Of a DNA stretch of 64,000 bases, positions 19,194 through 28,557 are shown piece by piece. The first letter of the stretch is position 1. Every line of letters starts with the position of its first letter. This stretch comes from Serratia marcescens (lineage in GTDB: Bacteria; Pseudomonadota; Gammaproteobacteria; Enterobacterales; Enterobacteriaceae): positions 2,294,001-2,358,000 of the forward strand of contig NZ_VFMJ01000001.1 of NCBI RefSeq assembly GCF_006715005.1. The letters are read 5' to 3'. The notes below the pieces were generated by a model. It ran no database searches. It saw nothing but the letters and a program-made list of their open reading frames with translations, and was not told the origin of the DNA. The position numbers and the translations under genes are program-made.

Positions 19194-20468
19194 ATGAAAG
19201 GATTTACGCCCACATTGTCGGTGCTGCTGTTGCTCGCCGCAGGTGCGGTTAAGGCGGCCGACGCCCTCCCTTCCACGGCGCGAATTGAACACGGTGAATA
19301 TCTGGCGCGCGCAGGGGATTGCGCGGCCTGCCACACCGCGCCCGGCGGCGCCCTCTTCGCAGGTGGCCTGAAGATGACCACGCCGATCGGCGCTATTTAC
19401 TCCACCAACATCACGCCCGATCGCCAAACCGGTATCGGCGGGTACAGTCTGCCCGAGTTCGCCGATGCCCTGCGCAAAGGCATCGCGCGCGACGGCAGGC
19501 GACTGTATCCGGCCATGCCCTACCCGTCGTTTGCCAAAATCAACGATGACGATATCCGCGATCTTTATCTGTATTTCACGCAAAAGGTCAGCGCAGTGGC
19601 GCAGCCGAATCGGCACAGCCACATTCCCTGGCCGCTCAGCATGCGTTGGCCGCTGGCATTGTGGGATCTGATCTTTCGCGAAGACGGTGTTTATCAGCCG
19701 GATGCGCAGCGCGGCGCCGAGTGGAATCGCGGTGCCTATCTGGTTCAGGGGCTCGGTCACTGCGGCACATGTCACACGCCGCGCGGTATCGGCTTCCAGG
19801 AAAAGGCGCTCAGCCAGAGCGATACAGCCTATCTGAGCGGCGGGACGTTGGAGGGCTGGCATGCCGCTAACCTGCGCGCCGATACCGCCAGCGGCTTAGG
19901 GGACTGGAGTGCGCAGGAGATCACACGCTTCCTGAAAACCGGCCATACCCAACGTTTCGCCGCCTTCGGCTCAATGGTGGAGGTGGTACAGGACAGCACG
20001 CAACATCTGAACGATGACGATCTGAAAGCGATCGCGGTCTACCTGAAATCGCTGCCTGCCGGTGATGAGAAGTCATCGCCGCCGCGCAACGACGGCATCG
20101 CCCAGGCGCTGTTCAACGGTAAGGTCAACACGCCCGGCGCACAAACCTACCTGGACAACTGCGCTGCCTGCCACCGCAGCGACGGCCAGGGGTATCGCAA
20201 CACGTTTCCGCAGCTGGCACGCAATCCGGCGTTGCTGAGCGAAGATCCGTCATCGCTGATCAGCATCATCCTCCACGGCTCACGGACGCCGATAACCATC
20301 GGTGCGCCCACCGGCCTGACCATGCCGGACTTCGGTTGGCGGTTGAGCGATGAACAGGTCGCTCAGCTTGCGACCTTCGTGCGCACCAGTTGGGGTAATA
20401 GCGCCCCGGCGGTCAGCGCCGATCAGGTGAAAAACATTCGCTCCGGCGATAACCCGTCTCAGCCATGA
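19194..20468 (+). CDS. Triheme cytochrome c subunit of the sugar-acid dehydrogenase
   Basis: A 424-aa periplasmic cytochrome with a Sec signal (MKGFTPTLSVLLLLAAGAVKA) and three CxxCH heme sites: CAACH (about residue 44), CGTCH (about residue 191) and CAACH (about residue 324). It passes electrons from the FAD/[3Fe-4S] subunit to ubiquinone. Unlike many homologues I see no long hydrophobic C-terminal anchor; the tail is polar, so membrane attachment may be by amphipathic segments. The start has TAAGGAG 7 nt upstream, and the stop is followed by two GC-rich hairpins. Confidence 0.93.
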   Translation: MKGFTPTLSVLLLLAAGAVKAADALPSTARIEHGEYLARAGDCAACHTAPGGALFAGGLKMTTPIGAIYSTNITPDRQTGIGGYSLPEFADALRKGIARDGRRLYPAMPYPSFAKINDDDIRDLYLYFTQKVSAVAQPNRHSHIPWPLSMRWPLALWDLIFREDGVYQPDAQRGAEWNRGAYLVQGLGHCGTCHTPRGIGFQEKALSQSDTAYLSGGTLEGWHAANLRADTASGLGDWSAQEITRFLKTGHTQRFAAFGSMVEVVQDSTQHLNDDDLKAIAVYLKSLPAGDEKSSPPRNDGIAQALFNGKVNTPGAQTYLDNCAACHRSDGQGYRNTFPQLARNPALLSEDPSSLISIILHGSRTPITIGAPTGLTMPDFGWRLSDEQVAQLATFVRTSWGNSAPAVSADQVKNIRSGDNPSQP

Positions 20469-20472
20469 ACCT

Positions 20473-20533
20473 GTGGGCATCCTATGCCCACCCATCGTTA
20501 TCGCCGGGCGGCGGCAGTTGCGCTGCCCGGCGA
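20473..20533 (+). terminator. Two GC-rich hairpins after the dehydrogenase operon
   Basis: GTGGGCAT-cct-ATGCCCAC (20473-20491) and CGCCGGGC...GCCCGGCG (20502-20533). Neither has a T tract, so they may be mRNA-stabilising or Rho-linked rather than intrinsic terminators. Confidence 0.4.
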
Positions 20534-20583
20534 AATCCCCTTAAATAAGCCATCGCATTGCGGCTAAAGGACTTCCGTCGGCT

Positions 20584-21348
20584 ATGAGCAAGGAGACCAA
20601 CCAGCGTCTGCTGGACAAACTGCAGCAGGATCTGGCCAGCGCGGGCGCAATGCCGCTGTATTTGCGCTTCAACGCCTCGGTGCGCCAGGCCATCGAACAA
20701 GGGTTGCTGAATGCGGGGGATTTTTTGCCCAGCGAGCGGCTGTTCACCGAACGGCTCGGCATCTCGCGCATCACGGTGCGCAAAGCGTTGGCCTGCCTCG
20801 AGCAGGACGGCCTCATCGGCCGTTCGCGCGGTTACGGCACCTTTATCCAACCGCAACGGCCCGAACCGAAGCTGTTCTATTCGTTGGCAGACGTCAAAGG
20901 ATTCTCGCGCGAGGTGATACAGCAGGGGCGCCGGCCGGATACGCAATGGATCAGCCGCGAACGGATGCTCGCCGGCGCTGAACTGGCTGAAAAGCTGCAG
21001 CTGGCGGCCGGAACGCCGATCTACAAACTCAAACGCATTCACTTGATCGATCGGCGGCCGATGTCGGTGGCGGTGTCCTACGTGGTGGTGGCGGCGATTG
21101 CCAACGTCGACGAGATCGGCATCTCGCTGTACGACTACTTCCGTCGCAATAACGTCGAAATGGGATCGCTGCGCAGCCAGGTCAGCGCGGCGATGGCCGA
21201 CGACGATATCCGTCAGGCGCTGCGGCTCTCGGAGCCGATGCCGCTGCTTATCGTGCGCCAGACGCTGTTCGACCACCACAAAAAACCGATCGAATACAGC
21301 GAAAGCTTCTGCCGCAGCGACATGTACGAATTTACCAGCGAAAGCTGA
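20584..21348 (+). CDS. GntR/UTRA transcriptional regulator, YegW-like
   Basis: A 254-aa regulator with an N-terminal GntR winged helix (LPSERLFTERLGISRITVRKALACLEQDGLIGRSRGYGTFI, about residues 48-90) and a C-terminal UTRA effector domain (YKLKRIHLIDRRPM ... EIGISLYDYFR ... PIEYSESFCRSDMYEF). It resembles E. coli YegW, which neighbours yegU and yegV. Here a yegU orthologue is convergent with it, but the yegV sugar kinase is absent. The likely target is yegU; the effector, perhaps a sugar or nucleoside, is not known. Confidence 0.82.
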   Translation: MSKETNQRLLDKLQQDLASAGAMPLYLRFNASVRQAIEQGLLNAGDFLPSERLFTERLGISRITVRKALACLEQDGLIGRSRGYGTFIQPQRPEPKLFYSLADVKGFSREVIQQGRRPDTQWISRERMLAGAELAEKLQLAAGTPIYKLKRIHLIDRRPMSVAVSYVVVAAIANVDEIGISLYDYFRRNNVEMGSLRSQVSAAMADDDIRQALRLSEPMPLLIVRQTLFDHHKKPIEYSESFCRSDMYEFTSES

Positions 21349-21369
21349 TCCGTTACGTCACTCGGCGGC

Positions 21370-22389
21370 TCACGCCTCGCCCTGCCGGCGGCGGCGAAAA
21401 CGCGCGAACGCCTGAACGTAAGCCTCGATATCCAGCGGATTCACCCGTTTTAACTCCGCCAGCAACCCGGCTTCGATCGCTTCTGCGCCGTGCAGCGCGC
21501 CGCAAATCGCCGTGGCCATCGCGCCGATGGTGTCGGTGTCGCCGCCCAGGTTGGCGCACAGCACCGCGCAACGGGTAGGATCGGTTTGCGCCAGCTGCAC
21601 CATCGCCAGCGCCGCAGGCACCGACTCGATGGTGCTCACCCCGGCGCCGATCAGCTGATACACCCGCTCAGCAGCCTGCTCGGTGTCTGTGGCTTCATCC
21701 ACCACCTGAAACGCCAGTTCGATGCGCGCCGCCAGCGAAGGGCTGAACGTCGTTTCCTGCCGGCGCTGGGCATACTCCGCCACCTTCGGCAACGCCAGGC
21801 GAATCGAAGCCCAGTCCGCCCCTTCCACCGCCCGTGCGACGGCCCAGGCGATCGCCACTGCACCGGCGACGGCGATGTCGGATTTGTGCGTCGGGCTGGA
21901 GGCCAGCCAGACCTGCTGGCAGAAATCCTCCAGCGGTGCGGAAGGCAGCACGCAGCCCAAAGGCGAAATGCGCATCGCCGCACCGTTGGTGATGCCATTG
22001 TTTTCCAACTCGGCGATCGGCGTGCCCGCTTTCTGCTCGCTCAGCGCCAGTTTGGAACTGGGGCCGAGAATGTTCTTGTTGAAGGCGTCAAAACTGTCCA
22101 CCCAGCGGATCACGTTGCGGGCAATCAGTTCCGGCACCACCTCACCTTCCGCTTCCAGCAGCGCATCGGCCAGCGCCAACGCCATCGCGGTATCGTCGGT
22201 ATATTGCCCGGCCTTGAAGTAGCAGGCGGCGGTGTTCTCCTTCGGCCCATCGAGAAAGCCGTCTATCCAGCCGAAGTGGCGCTTAACCCGCTCGCGCGGC
22301 CACAGCTCGGAAGGCATGCCGAGCGCGTCGCCCAGCATCTGTCCGTAAAGTGCGCCCGCTATGCGTTCTGCCTGGGTTAACTGCTTCAT
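21370..22389 (-). CDS. yegU: ADP-ribosylglycohydrolase-family protein YegU
   Basis: A 339-aa member of the ADP-ribosyl-glycohydrolase (DraG/ARH) family. The dinuclear metal ligands are visible: GDALGMPSE near the N-terminus, YTDDTAMALALADALL (T-D-D), and GGDTDTIGAMATAICG at the C-terminus. It closely follows E. coli YegU (PSELWPRERVK-HFGWID, ELENNGITNGAAMRISPLG, ASSPTHKSD). Its substrate is not established; the usual pairing with a PfkB kinase suggests nucleoside or ribosyl salvage. The start at 22389 follows AGGAG; the longer frame adds a leader not seen in the family. Confidence 0.9.
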   Translation of the reverse strand: MKQLTQAERIAGALYGQMLGDALGMPSELWPRERVKRHFGWIDGFLDGPKENTAACYFKAGQYTDDTAMALALADALLEAEGEVVPELIARNVIRWVDSFDAFNKNILGPSSKLALSEQKAGTPIAELENNGITNGAAMRISPLGCVLPSAPLEDFCQQVWLASSPTHKSDIAVAGAVAIAWAVARAVEGADWASIRLALPKVAEYAQRRQETTFSPSLAARIELAFQVVDEATDTEQAAERVYQLIGAGVSTIESVPAALAMVQLAQTDPTRCAVLCANLGGDTDTIGAMATAICGALHGAEAIEAGLLAELKRVNPLDIEAYVQAFARFRRRRQGEA

Positions 22390-22422
22390 CCGTCGCTCCT
22401 GAAAAGTGTGCCGATACATCAA

Positions 22423-22435
22423 TAATACCTTATTA
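22423..22435 (-). promoter_or_regulatory. Candidate operator at the yegU promoter
   Basis: Palindrome TAATA-CCT-TATTA overlapping a TATTAT -10-like hexamer (read on the minus strand), about 35 nt before the yegU start. GntR/UTRA repressors often bind such AT-rich palindromes over promoters. Inferred by position only. Confidence 0.4.
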
Positions 22436-22496
22436 GTACCATTAAAGCTTTTCAAGCGATCCGGTTCACCCTTCCGCCTGCCGGCAATGCCCACCG

Positions 22497-22565
22497 CGTT
22501 TAAGGTGCGTTTAACGTTGCCCCGCCGCTGTTTATCCGACGTTTATCAGAGCTTGCCGATAATGT
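22497..22565 (+). promoter_or_regulatory. phoP promoter with two PhoP boxes
   Basis: Two direct repeats at the 11-bp period of the PhoP box: CGTTTA-N5-CGTTTA (22497-22513) and TGTTTA-N5-CGTTTA (22529-22545). A TAATGT -10 candidate lies at 22560-22565, 14 nt beyond the second box, about the spacing of PhoP-activated promoters. This indicates positive autoregulation of phoPQ, as in E. coli and Salmonella. Confidence 0.78.
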
Positions 22566-22766
22566 CGGCGAACAAATTGATAACGCTTATTTTAATACAT
22601 TGCTTCGGCTCTCTTGCGGGCCGAGCGGGTTATACCTACCATAACCTCAGCATTTTTTGCCAAAATGGTTCAGGTGGCCGCGTTATCCCCTGACACGCCG
22701 CAGAGCGTGTTCCCTTTTATCGCGTGGGTGACAGGACGTTCACCCGCACAGTCACAGGAGTTCGCC

Positions 22767-23438
22767 ATGCGAGTACTGGTTGTTGAAGATAATGGTTTGC
22801 TGCGCCACCACCTTTCCGTTCAGATGCGCGAGATGGGCCATCAGGTCGACGCGGCCGAAGACGCCAAGGAAGCCGATTACTTCCTGCAGGAACACGCGCC
22901 GGATATCGCCATCGTCGATCTCGGCCTGCCGGGTGAAGACGGCCTGAGCCTGATCCGCCGCTGGCGCGCGCACCAGACCAAACTGCCGATCCTGGTGCTG
23001 ACCGCCCGCGAAAGCTGGCAGGACAAAGTGGCGGTGCTGGAAGCCGGCGCCGACGACTATGTCACCAAGCCGTTCCACCTGGAAGAAGTGATCGCCCGCA
23101 TGCAGGCGCTGATGCGCCGCAACAGCGGTCTGGCTTCGCAGGTGATCGTGCTGCCGCCGTTCCAGATCGATCTGTCGCGCCGCGAACTGAGCGTTAACGA
23201 TCAGCAAATCAAGCTGACCGCTTTTGAATACACCATCATCGAAACCCTGATCCGCAACGCCGGCAAGGTGGTGAGCAAGGATTCGTTGATGCTGCAACTC
23301 TACCCGGACGCCGAACTGCGCGAAAGCCATACTATCGACGTGCTGATGGGCCGTTTGCGTAAAAAGGTGCAGGCGGAATACCCGCATGAAGTGATCACCA
23401 CGGTACGTGGCCAGGGCTATCGTTTTGACGCGAAGTGA
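22767..23438 (+). CDS. phoP: Two-component response regulator PhoP
   Basis: A 223-aa OmpR-family regulator of Mg2+ starvation and antimicrobial peptide response. The receiver domain has the acidic pair ED (7-8), phospho-acceptor Asp51 in [11 protein letters not shown], and Lys101 in DDYVTKPF. The winged-helix DNA-binding domain ends [25 protein letters not shown]. The start at 22767 has ACAGGAG upstream; the longer frame is not conserved. It is normally next to purB, but here a 9-kb block lies between. phoQ follows with translational coupling. Confidence 0.98.
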   Translation: MRVLVVEDNGLLRHHLSVQMREMGHQVDAAEDAKEADYFLQEHAPDIAIVDLGLPGEDGLSLIRRWRAHQTKLPILVLTARESWQDKVAVLEAGADDYVTKPFHLEEVIARMQALMRRNSGLASQVIVLPPFQIDLSRRELSVNDQQIKLTAFEYTIIETLIRNAGKVVSKDSLMLQLYPDAELRESHTIDVLMGRLRKKVQAEYPHEVITTVRGQGYRFDAK

Positions 23439-23440
23439 AC

Positions 23441-24901
23441 ATGATGTTCAACAAGAATAAAAAACCGTTTTCGCTGCGCGCCCGCTTCCTGATGGCGACC
23501 GCCGGGGTGATCCTGGCGCTGTCGCTCTCTTACGGTTTGGTGGCGGTCGTCGGCTACATCGTCAGCTTCGACAAGACCGCCTTCCGCCTGCTGCGCGGCG
23601 AGAGCAACCTGTTCTTCAGCCTGGCGCAGTGGAAAGACAACAAGCTCACCATCGCCATTCCCCCCGATATCGATCTCAACTTCCCCACGCTGGTGTTTAT
23701 CTACGACGATAAAGGCAACCTGCTGTGGAGCCAGCGCAAAGTGCCGGAGCTGGAGAAGCTGATCAACAAGGAGTGGCTGGAGGAGTCCGGCTTCTACGAA
23801 ATCGACACCGATACCCGCGTCAGTAGCGAAGTGCTGGGGGACAACCCCAAAGCGCAAAACCAGCTGAAAAATTACGACGATACCGATCAGAACGCGCTGA
23901 CCCACTCGGTGGCGGTCAACACCTATGCCGCCACGCCTCGGCTGCCGGCGTTGACCATCGTGGTGGTCGACAGCATTCCGCAGGAGCTGCAGCGATCCGA
24001 CGTGGTGTGGGAGTGGTTCAGCTACGTGCTGTTGGCCAACCTGTTGCTGGTGGTACCGCTGCTGTGGCTGGCGGCCTACTGGAGCCTGCGGCCTATCAAG
24101 GCGCTGGTCAATCAGGTGGGCGAACTGGAGAACGGCGAACGCGATCAACTGGATGAGAACCCGCCCAGCGAGCTGCGCGGGCTGGTGCGCAACCTGAACA
24201 TTCTGGTGCGCAACGAACGCCAGCGTTACACCAAGTATCGCACCACCCTGTCGGATCTGACCCACAGCCTGAAAACGCCGCTGGCGGTGCTGCAAAGTAC
24301 CCTGCGTTCGCTGCGCAGCGGCAAGCAGACCACCATCGAAGAAGCCGAGCCGATCATGCTGGATCAGATCGGCCGCATCTCGCAGCAGATCGGTTACTAC
24401 CTGCACCGGGCCAGCATCAACTCCGGCCAGACGGTGTTGACGCGCGAGATCCACTCGGTGCCGGCGCTGCTCGACAGCCTGGTGGTGGCGCTGAACAAGG
24501 TTTATCAGCGCAAAGGGGTGGTGATCACGCTGGACATCTCGCCGGAGGTGACCTTTATGGGCGAGAAGAACGACTTTATGGAAGTGATGGGCAACGTGTT
24601 GGAAAACGCCTGCAAATACTGCCTGGAGTTCGTTGAGATCACCTCGCTGCACTCCGAGAAAAACCTCACCATCGTCATCGACGACGACGGCCCGGGGATC
24701 CCGGAAAGCAAGCGCCAGCTGATCTTCCAGCGCGGCCAGCGGGTGGATACCCTACGTCCCGGCCAGGGCCTGGGCCTGTCGGTGGCGGCGGAGATCATCG
24801 AGCAGTACGACGGCGAAATCGTCATCAGCGACAGTCCGCTCGGCGGCGCGCGCATGCAGGTCACCTTCGCCCGCCAGCACGACACCCACCACAACGAGTA
24901 A
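23441..24901 (+). CDS. phoQ: Sensor histidine kinase PhoQ
   Basis: A 486-aa sensor kinase. It has a first membrane helix (about residues 13-36), a periplasmic PDC/PAS sensor (about 40-190), a second helix ([23 protein letters not shown]), a HAMP linker, the phospho-His in [20 protein letters not shown] and an ATPase domain ([26 protein letters not shown]). The acidic patch before THSVAVN reads YDDTDQNAL, less acidic than the E. coli EDDDDAE. Three starts are possible: GTG 23435 (overlapping the phoP stop), ATG 23441 and ATG 23444; no ribosome site separates them. Confidence 0.96.
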   Translation: MMFNKNKKPFSLRARFLMATAGVILALSLSYGLVAVVGYIVSFDKTAFRLLRGESNLFFSLAQWKDNKLTIAIPPDIDLNFPTLVFIYDDKGNLLWSQRKVPELEKLINKEWLEESGFYEIDTDTRVSSEVLGDNPKAQNQLKNYDDTDQNALTHSVAVNTYAATPRLPALTIVVVDSIPQELQRSDVVWEWFSYVLLANLLLVVPLLWLAAYWSLRPIKALVNQVGELENGERDQLDENPPSELRGLVRNLNILVRNERQRYTKYRTTLSDLTHSLKTPLAVLQSTLRSLRSGKQTTIEEAEPIMLDQIGRISQQIGYYLHRASINSGQTVLTREIHSVPALLDSLVVALNKVYQRKGVVITLDISPEVTFMGEKNDFMEVMGNVLENACKYCLEFVEITSLHSEKNLTIVIDDDGPGIPESKRQLIFQRGQRVDTLRPGQGLGLSVAAEIIEQYDGEIVISDSPLGGARMQVTFARQHDTHHNE

Positions 24902-24985
24902 ATTATGCCTCTGCGGCCCCGATCCACGGGGCCAAACTTCCGTTATAATCGCACTCAGGCTCACTCCTCTCTCCTGGAATAGAAC

Positions 24986-26107
24986 ATGGATTATCAATTA
25001 GACCTGGACTGGAACGATTTTTTGCAACGTTATTGGCAAAAGCGTCCGGTGATTCTGAAGCGCGGCTTCAAAAACTTTATCGATCCGATCTCCCCGGATG
25101 AGCTGGCCGGGCTGGCGATGGAAAACGAAGTGGACAGCCGCCTGGTCAGCCACCAGGACGGCCGTTGGCAGGTCGCACACGGCCCCTTCGAGAGCTTCGA
25201 CCACCTGAGCGAAAACAACTGGTCGCTGCTGGTGCAGGCGGTGGACCACTGGCATGAGCCTTCCGCGGCGCTGATGTGCCCGTTCCGCCAACTGCCGGAC
25301 TGGCGGATGGATGACCTGATGATCTCCTTCTCGGTACCGGGCGGCGGCGTCGGCCCGCATCTCGATCAGTACGACGTGTTCATCATTCAGGGCACCGGGC
25401 GCCGCCGCTGGCGCGTCGGGGAAAAAACGCCGCTGAAACAGCACTGCCCGCATCCGGATCTGCTGCAGGTGGAGCCGTTCGACGCCATCATCGACGAAGA
25501 GATGGAACCGGGCGACATTCTCTACATTCCGCCGGGCTTCCCGCATGAAGGCTACGCGCTGGAAAACGCGCTCAACTACTCGGTGGGCTTCCGCGCGCCG
25601 AACGGCCGCGAGCTGGTGAGCGGCTTCGCCGATTACGTGTTGGCGCGCGAGCTGGGCAGCAAGCGCTACGGCGATCCGGACGTTAAACTGCGCGAACATC
25701 CGGCGGAGATCCTGCCGCAGGAAGTGGACGCCTTACGGCAAATGATGCTGGATCTGGTGCAACAGCCGGAACACTTCCAGCACTGGTTCGGCGAGTTTAT
25801 CTCCCAGTCGCGCCACGAGCTGGATCTGGCGCCGCCGGAGCCACCGTATCAGGCCGGGGAAATCTACGAACTGCTGCAGCAGGGTGAAGCGCTGCAGCGC
25901 CTGGGCGGGTTGCGCGTGCTGCGCGTCGGCGATCGCTGCTTCGTGAACGGCGAACTGATCGACACCGACCAGCTGCAGGCCGCAGACGCTCTGTGCCAGC
26001 ACTTCAGCGTCGACGCCGCCCTGCTCGGCGACGCGGTGGACGATCCGTCGTTCCTGGCGCTGCTGACCGCGCTGGTCAACAGCGGCTATTGGTACTTTAA
26101 CGACTGA
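24986..26107 (+). CDS. roxA: Ribosomal protein uL16 3-hydroxylase RoxA
   Basis: A 373-aa Fe(II)/2-oxoglutarate JmjC oxygenase (formerly YcfD) that hydroxylates an Arg of ribosomal protein L16. The iron ligands are His and Asp in GGGVGPHLDQYDVF (about residues 125 and 127) and a distal His in PPGFPHEGYALENA (about residue 187). The C-terminal dimerisation and winged-helix part is complete. In E. coli it sits between phoQ and pepT; here hcxB has entered between roxA and pepT. Confidence 0.95.
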   Translation: MDYQLDLDWNDFLQRYWQKRPVILKRGFKNFIDPISPDELAGLAMENEVDSRLVSHQDGRWQVAHGPFESFDHLSENNWSLLVQAVDHWHEPSAALMCPFRQLPDWRMDDLMISFSVPGGGVGPHLDQYDVFIIQGTGRRRWRVGEKTPLKQHCPHPDLLQVEPFDAIIDEEMEPGDILYIPPGFPHEGYALENALNYSVGFRAPNGRELVSGFADYVLARELGSKRYGDPDVKLREHPAEILPQEVDALRQMMLDLVQQPEHFQHWFGEFISQSRHELDLAPPEPPYQAGEIYELLQQGEALQRLGGLRVLRVGDRCFVNGELIDTDQLQAADALCQHFSVDAALLGDAVDDPSFLALLTALVNSGYWYFND

Positions 26108-26124
26108 TTGCCGTCATGCGAACA

Positions 26125-26150
26125 AGCCACCCTGTCGGGTGGCTTTTTTT
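26125..26150. terminator. Bidirectional terminator between roxA and hcxB
   Basis: AGCCACC-ctgtc-GGGTGGCT followed by seven T residues in the plus direction; serves roxA mainly. Confidence 0.85.
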
Positions 26151-27237
26151 ATGCCTGGCGCGCCTGTGCGCGGTAATCCGCCAGTTCCCCCACCGCCATG
26201 CCCGCCTGCTCCGCCGCCGCGCAGATCTGCTGCCAGGTCGTGGCATCGATCGGGATGCCCTGCTCCAGCCGCGCCGCGCGGTTGGCCTCTTCCCATTCTC
26301 CCGGCACCGCGATCGGCTGTTCGCCGCTCGGCGGCGACGCTTTCACCCAGCCGATAAACGCTTCGGCTTCGGCCTGCATGTGCGGGGCGTCGAAGGCCTG
26401 AGGATCGAGGATCAGGGTCGTCATGCAGTTGAAGATAGCGTCGCTGTCGGCTTTCAGCGTGGCGGCGTGGGTGGTGCGGCCGCCGGAGAGCGCGCCGCCG
26501 AGGATCTCGCACATCGCCGCCAGCGCATAGCCCTTATGCAAACCGAACGGCAGCAGCGAACCGAACGGCGCTTCGTGCATCACCTTCGGCTCGGTAGTCG
26601 GCTGCCCGTGTTCGTCGATCAGATAGCCCGGCGCCACCGACAGCCCTTTGTTATAGGCCACCCGGGTCTTGCCGAAGGCGATACCGCTGGTGGCAAAATC
26701 CAACAGCAACGGCGTGCGGCCCGGCCGCGGGAAAATGGCGCAGAACGGGTTGGTGCCGAAGCGACGATCGCTGCCGCCGAACGGCGCCACCATCGGATCG
26801 CCCACCACGTTGACGAAGTGAATCGAAATGAAACCGGCGCGGGCACACTGCTCCGCCCAATGGCCGATACGGCCGATATGGTGCGCGTTGTGCAGCGCCA
26901 CCGCCGCCAGGCCCAGCTTGCCGGCGCGTTCAATGCCCAGCGCCATCGCTTCGCTGGCCACCACCTGACCGAAACCGCGCGCACCGTCGAGCGTCAGCAC
27001 CGCGCCGGCGTCGCGCACCACTTCGGCGTGCTGATTGAGCTGTAATTGCCCCTGCGCCAACGACGCCATGTAGCTGGGGATCATGCCGACGCCGTGCGAG
27101 TCGTGCCCGGCCAGATTGGCCTGCACCAGATGATCGGCCACCAGCTCGGCTTCACGCGCCGTGCTGCCGGCCTGGCGCCAAATCGCCTGAACGAACTGCG
27201 CCAAATGCGGGCTGGCGATACGGTATTCGGTGCTCAT
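26149..27237 (-). CDS. hcxB: Hydroxycarboxylate dehydrogenase B (malate/L-lactate dehydrogenase fold)
   Basis: A 362-aa NAD(P)-dependent oxidoreductase of the type-2 malate/lactate dehydrogenase family. It aligns along its length with E. coli YbiC/HcxB: ANLAGHDSHGVGMIPSY, LHNAHHIGRIGHWAEQC, RFGTNPFCAIFPR, HKGYALAAMCEILGGALSGG and PGEWE. HcxB reduces 2-oxo acids such as 2-oxoglutarate and phenylpyruvate to hydroxy acids. Of three possible starts, 27237 has AAGGA at 7 nt. It lies between roxA and pepT, which adjoin in E. coli, so it is a relocated or inserted gene. Confidence 0.9.
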   Translation of the reverse strand: MSTEYRIASPHLAQFVQAIWRQAGSTAREAELVADHLVQANLAGHDSHGVGMIPSYMASLAQGQLQLNQHAEVVRDAGAVLTLDGARGFGQVVASEAMALGIERAGKLGLAAVALHNAHHIGRIGHWAEQCARAGFISIHFVNVVGDPMVAPFGGSDRRFGTNPFCAIFPRPGRTPLLLDFATSGIAFGKTRVAYNKGLSVAPGYLIDEHGQPTTEPKVMHEAPFGSLLPFGLHKGYALAAMCEILGGALSGGRTTHAATLKADSDAIFNCMTTLILDPQAFDAPHMQAEAEAFIGWVKASPPSGEQPIAVPGEWEEANRAARLEQGIPIDATTWQQICAAAEQAGMAVGELADYRAQARQA

Positions 27238-27327
27238 CATGCGGTCCTTATGCATGGGGAATGTATCTCCACACTATGAGCAACGCCTTGTTGCGGCAAG
27301 CGATTATGCCGATCGCAAGCGTCCTGT

Positions 27328-28557
27328 TTACCGCGCCCGCTCGGCGGCCAGCGCCGCGATGCGCATGATCACCGCCACCGCTTGCTCCATGCCTTCCAGC
27401 GTCACGAACTCGTGCTTGCCGTGGTAGTTGTAGCCGCCGGTGAACAGGTTCGGGCACGGCAAGCCGCGGAACGACAGCTGCGCGCCGTCGGTGCCGCCGC
27501 GGATCGGTTTCATCACCGGTTCGATGTCGCAGTCGCGCATCGCCTGCTGCGCCAGCGCGATCACGTGCGGGTGCTCCGCCACCTGTTCGCGCATGTTGTA
27601 ATAGCTGTCTTCGATGCTCACTTCGATATAGCAATCGCGCGGCAAGCCTTTGCCGACCTCGCGGGCGATGTCCACCATTTTGCGTTTGCGCGCCTCGAAC
27701 CCCTCGCGCTCGAAGTCGCGCAAGATATAGTGCATTTCGGCGCGCTCTACGCTGCCCTTGATGCTGCTGAGGTGATAAAAGCCCTGGTAGCCTTCGGTGG
27801 TCTCCGGCGCTTCGTCCGCCGGCAGCGCCTGATGAATGCGGGTGGCCAGCGACAGCGCGTTGACCATCACGCCCTTGGCGCTGCCGGGGTGCACGCTGTT
27901 GCCGAGGATTTTGATCGTCACCGAGGCGGCGTTGAAGTTCTCGCACTCCAGCTCGCCGACGCCGCCGCCGTCCACGGTGTAAGCCCATTCGGCATTGAAG
28001 GCCGCCACGTCGAACAGCTGCGCCCCCTTGCCCACCTCCTCGTCCGGGGTAAAGGCCACGCGGATGTCACCGTGCGGGATTTTGCGCGCGCGCAGGCGCA
28101 CCATGGCGGTGAGGATCTCGGCGATGCCGGCCTTGTCGTCGGCGCCCAGCAGCGTTTTGCCGTCGGTGGTGATCAGGGTCTGCCCCAGCATCTGGTGCAG
28201 GATCGGGAACATCACCGGCGACAGCACTTCATCGCCGATGCCGAGCGCAATGTCGCCGCCGCGATAGTTCTCGACGATTTGCGGATTGACGTGTTTGCCG
28301 CTGAAATCCGGCGAGGTATCCAGATGGGCGATAAAACCGACCGCCGGCACCGGCCAGGCGACGTTGCCCGGCCAGGTGCCCATCACGCAGCCGTGTTCGC
28401 TGAGCGACACCCGCTCGAAACCGAGCGCGATCATTTCCTGCTGCAACGCGCGCGCCAGCTTCAACTGCCCGTCGGTGCTCGGCACATGCTTTACGTTCGC
28501 TTTGGACTGGGTGTCGAAAGAGACGTAGTTGAAAAAGCGGTCAAGTAATTTGTCCAT
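27328..28557 (-). CDS. pepT: Peptidase T (tripeptidase)
   Basis: A 409-aa dizinc M20 aminotripeptidase of the cytoplasm. Metal ligands and catalytic residues are in [11 protein letters not shown] (His), [12 protein letters not shown] (bridging Asp), [11 protein letters not shown] (catalytic Glu pair), [10 protein letters not shown] (Asp) and [10 protein letters not shown] (His). The length equals that of the Salmonella enzyme (409). PepT is FNR-activated in Salmonella, and an FNR-like site lies upstream here. Divergent from potABC. Confidence 0.97.
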   Translation of the reverse strand: MDKLLDRFFNYVSFDTQSKANVKHVPSTDGQLKLARALQQEMIALGFERVSLSEHGCVMGTWPGNVAWPVPAVGFIAHLDTSPDFSGKHVNPQIVENYRGGDIALGIGDEVLSPVMFPILHQMLGQTLITTDGKTLLGADDKAGIAEILTAMVRLRARKIPHGDIRVAFTPDEEVGKGAQLFDVAAFNAEWAYTVDGGGVGELECENFNAASVTIKILGNSVHPGSAKGVMVNALSLATRIHQALPADEAPETTEGYQGFYHLSSIKGSVERAEMHYILRDFEREGFEARKRKMVDIAREVGKGLPRDCYIEVSIEDSYYNMREQVAEHPHVIALAQQAMRDCDIEPVMKPIRGGTDGAQLSFRGLPCPNLFTGGYNYHGKHEFVTLEGMEQAVAVIMRIAALAAERAR

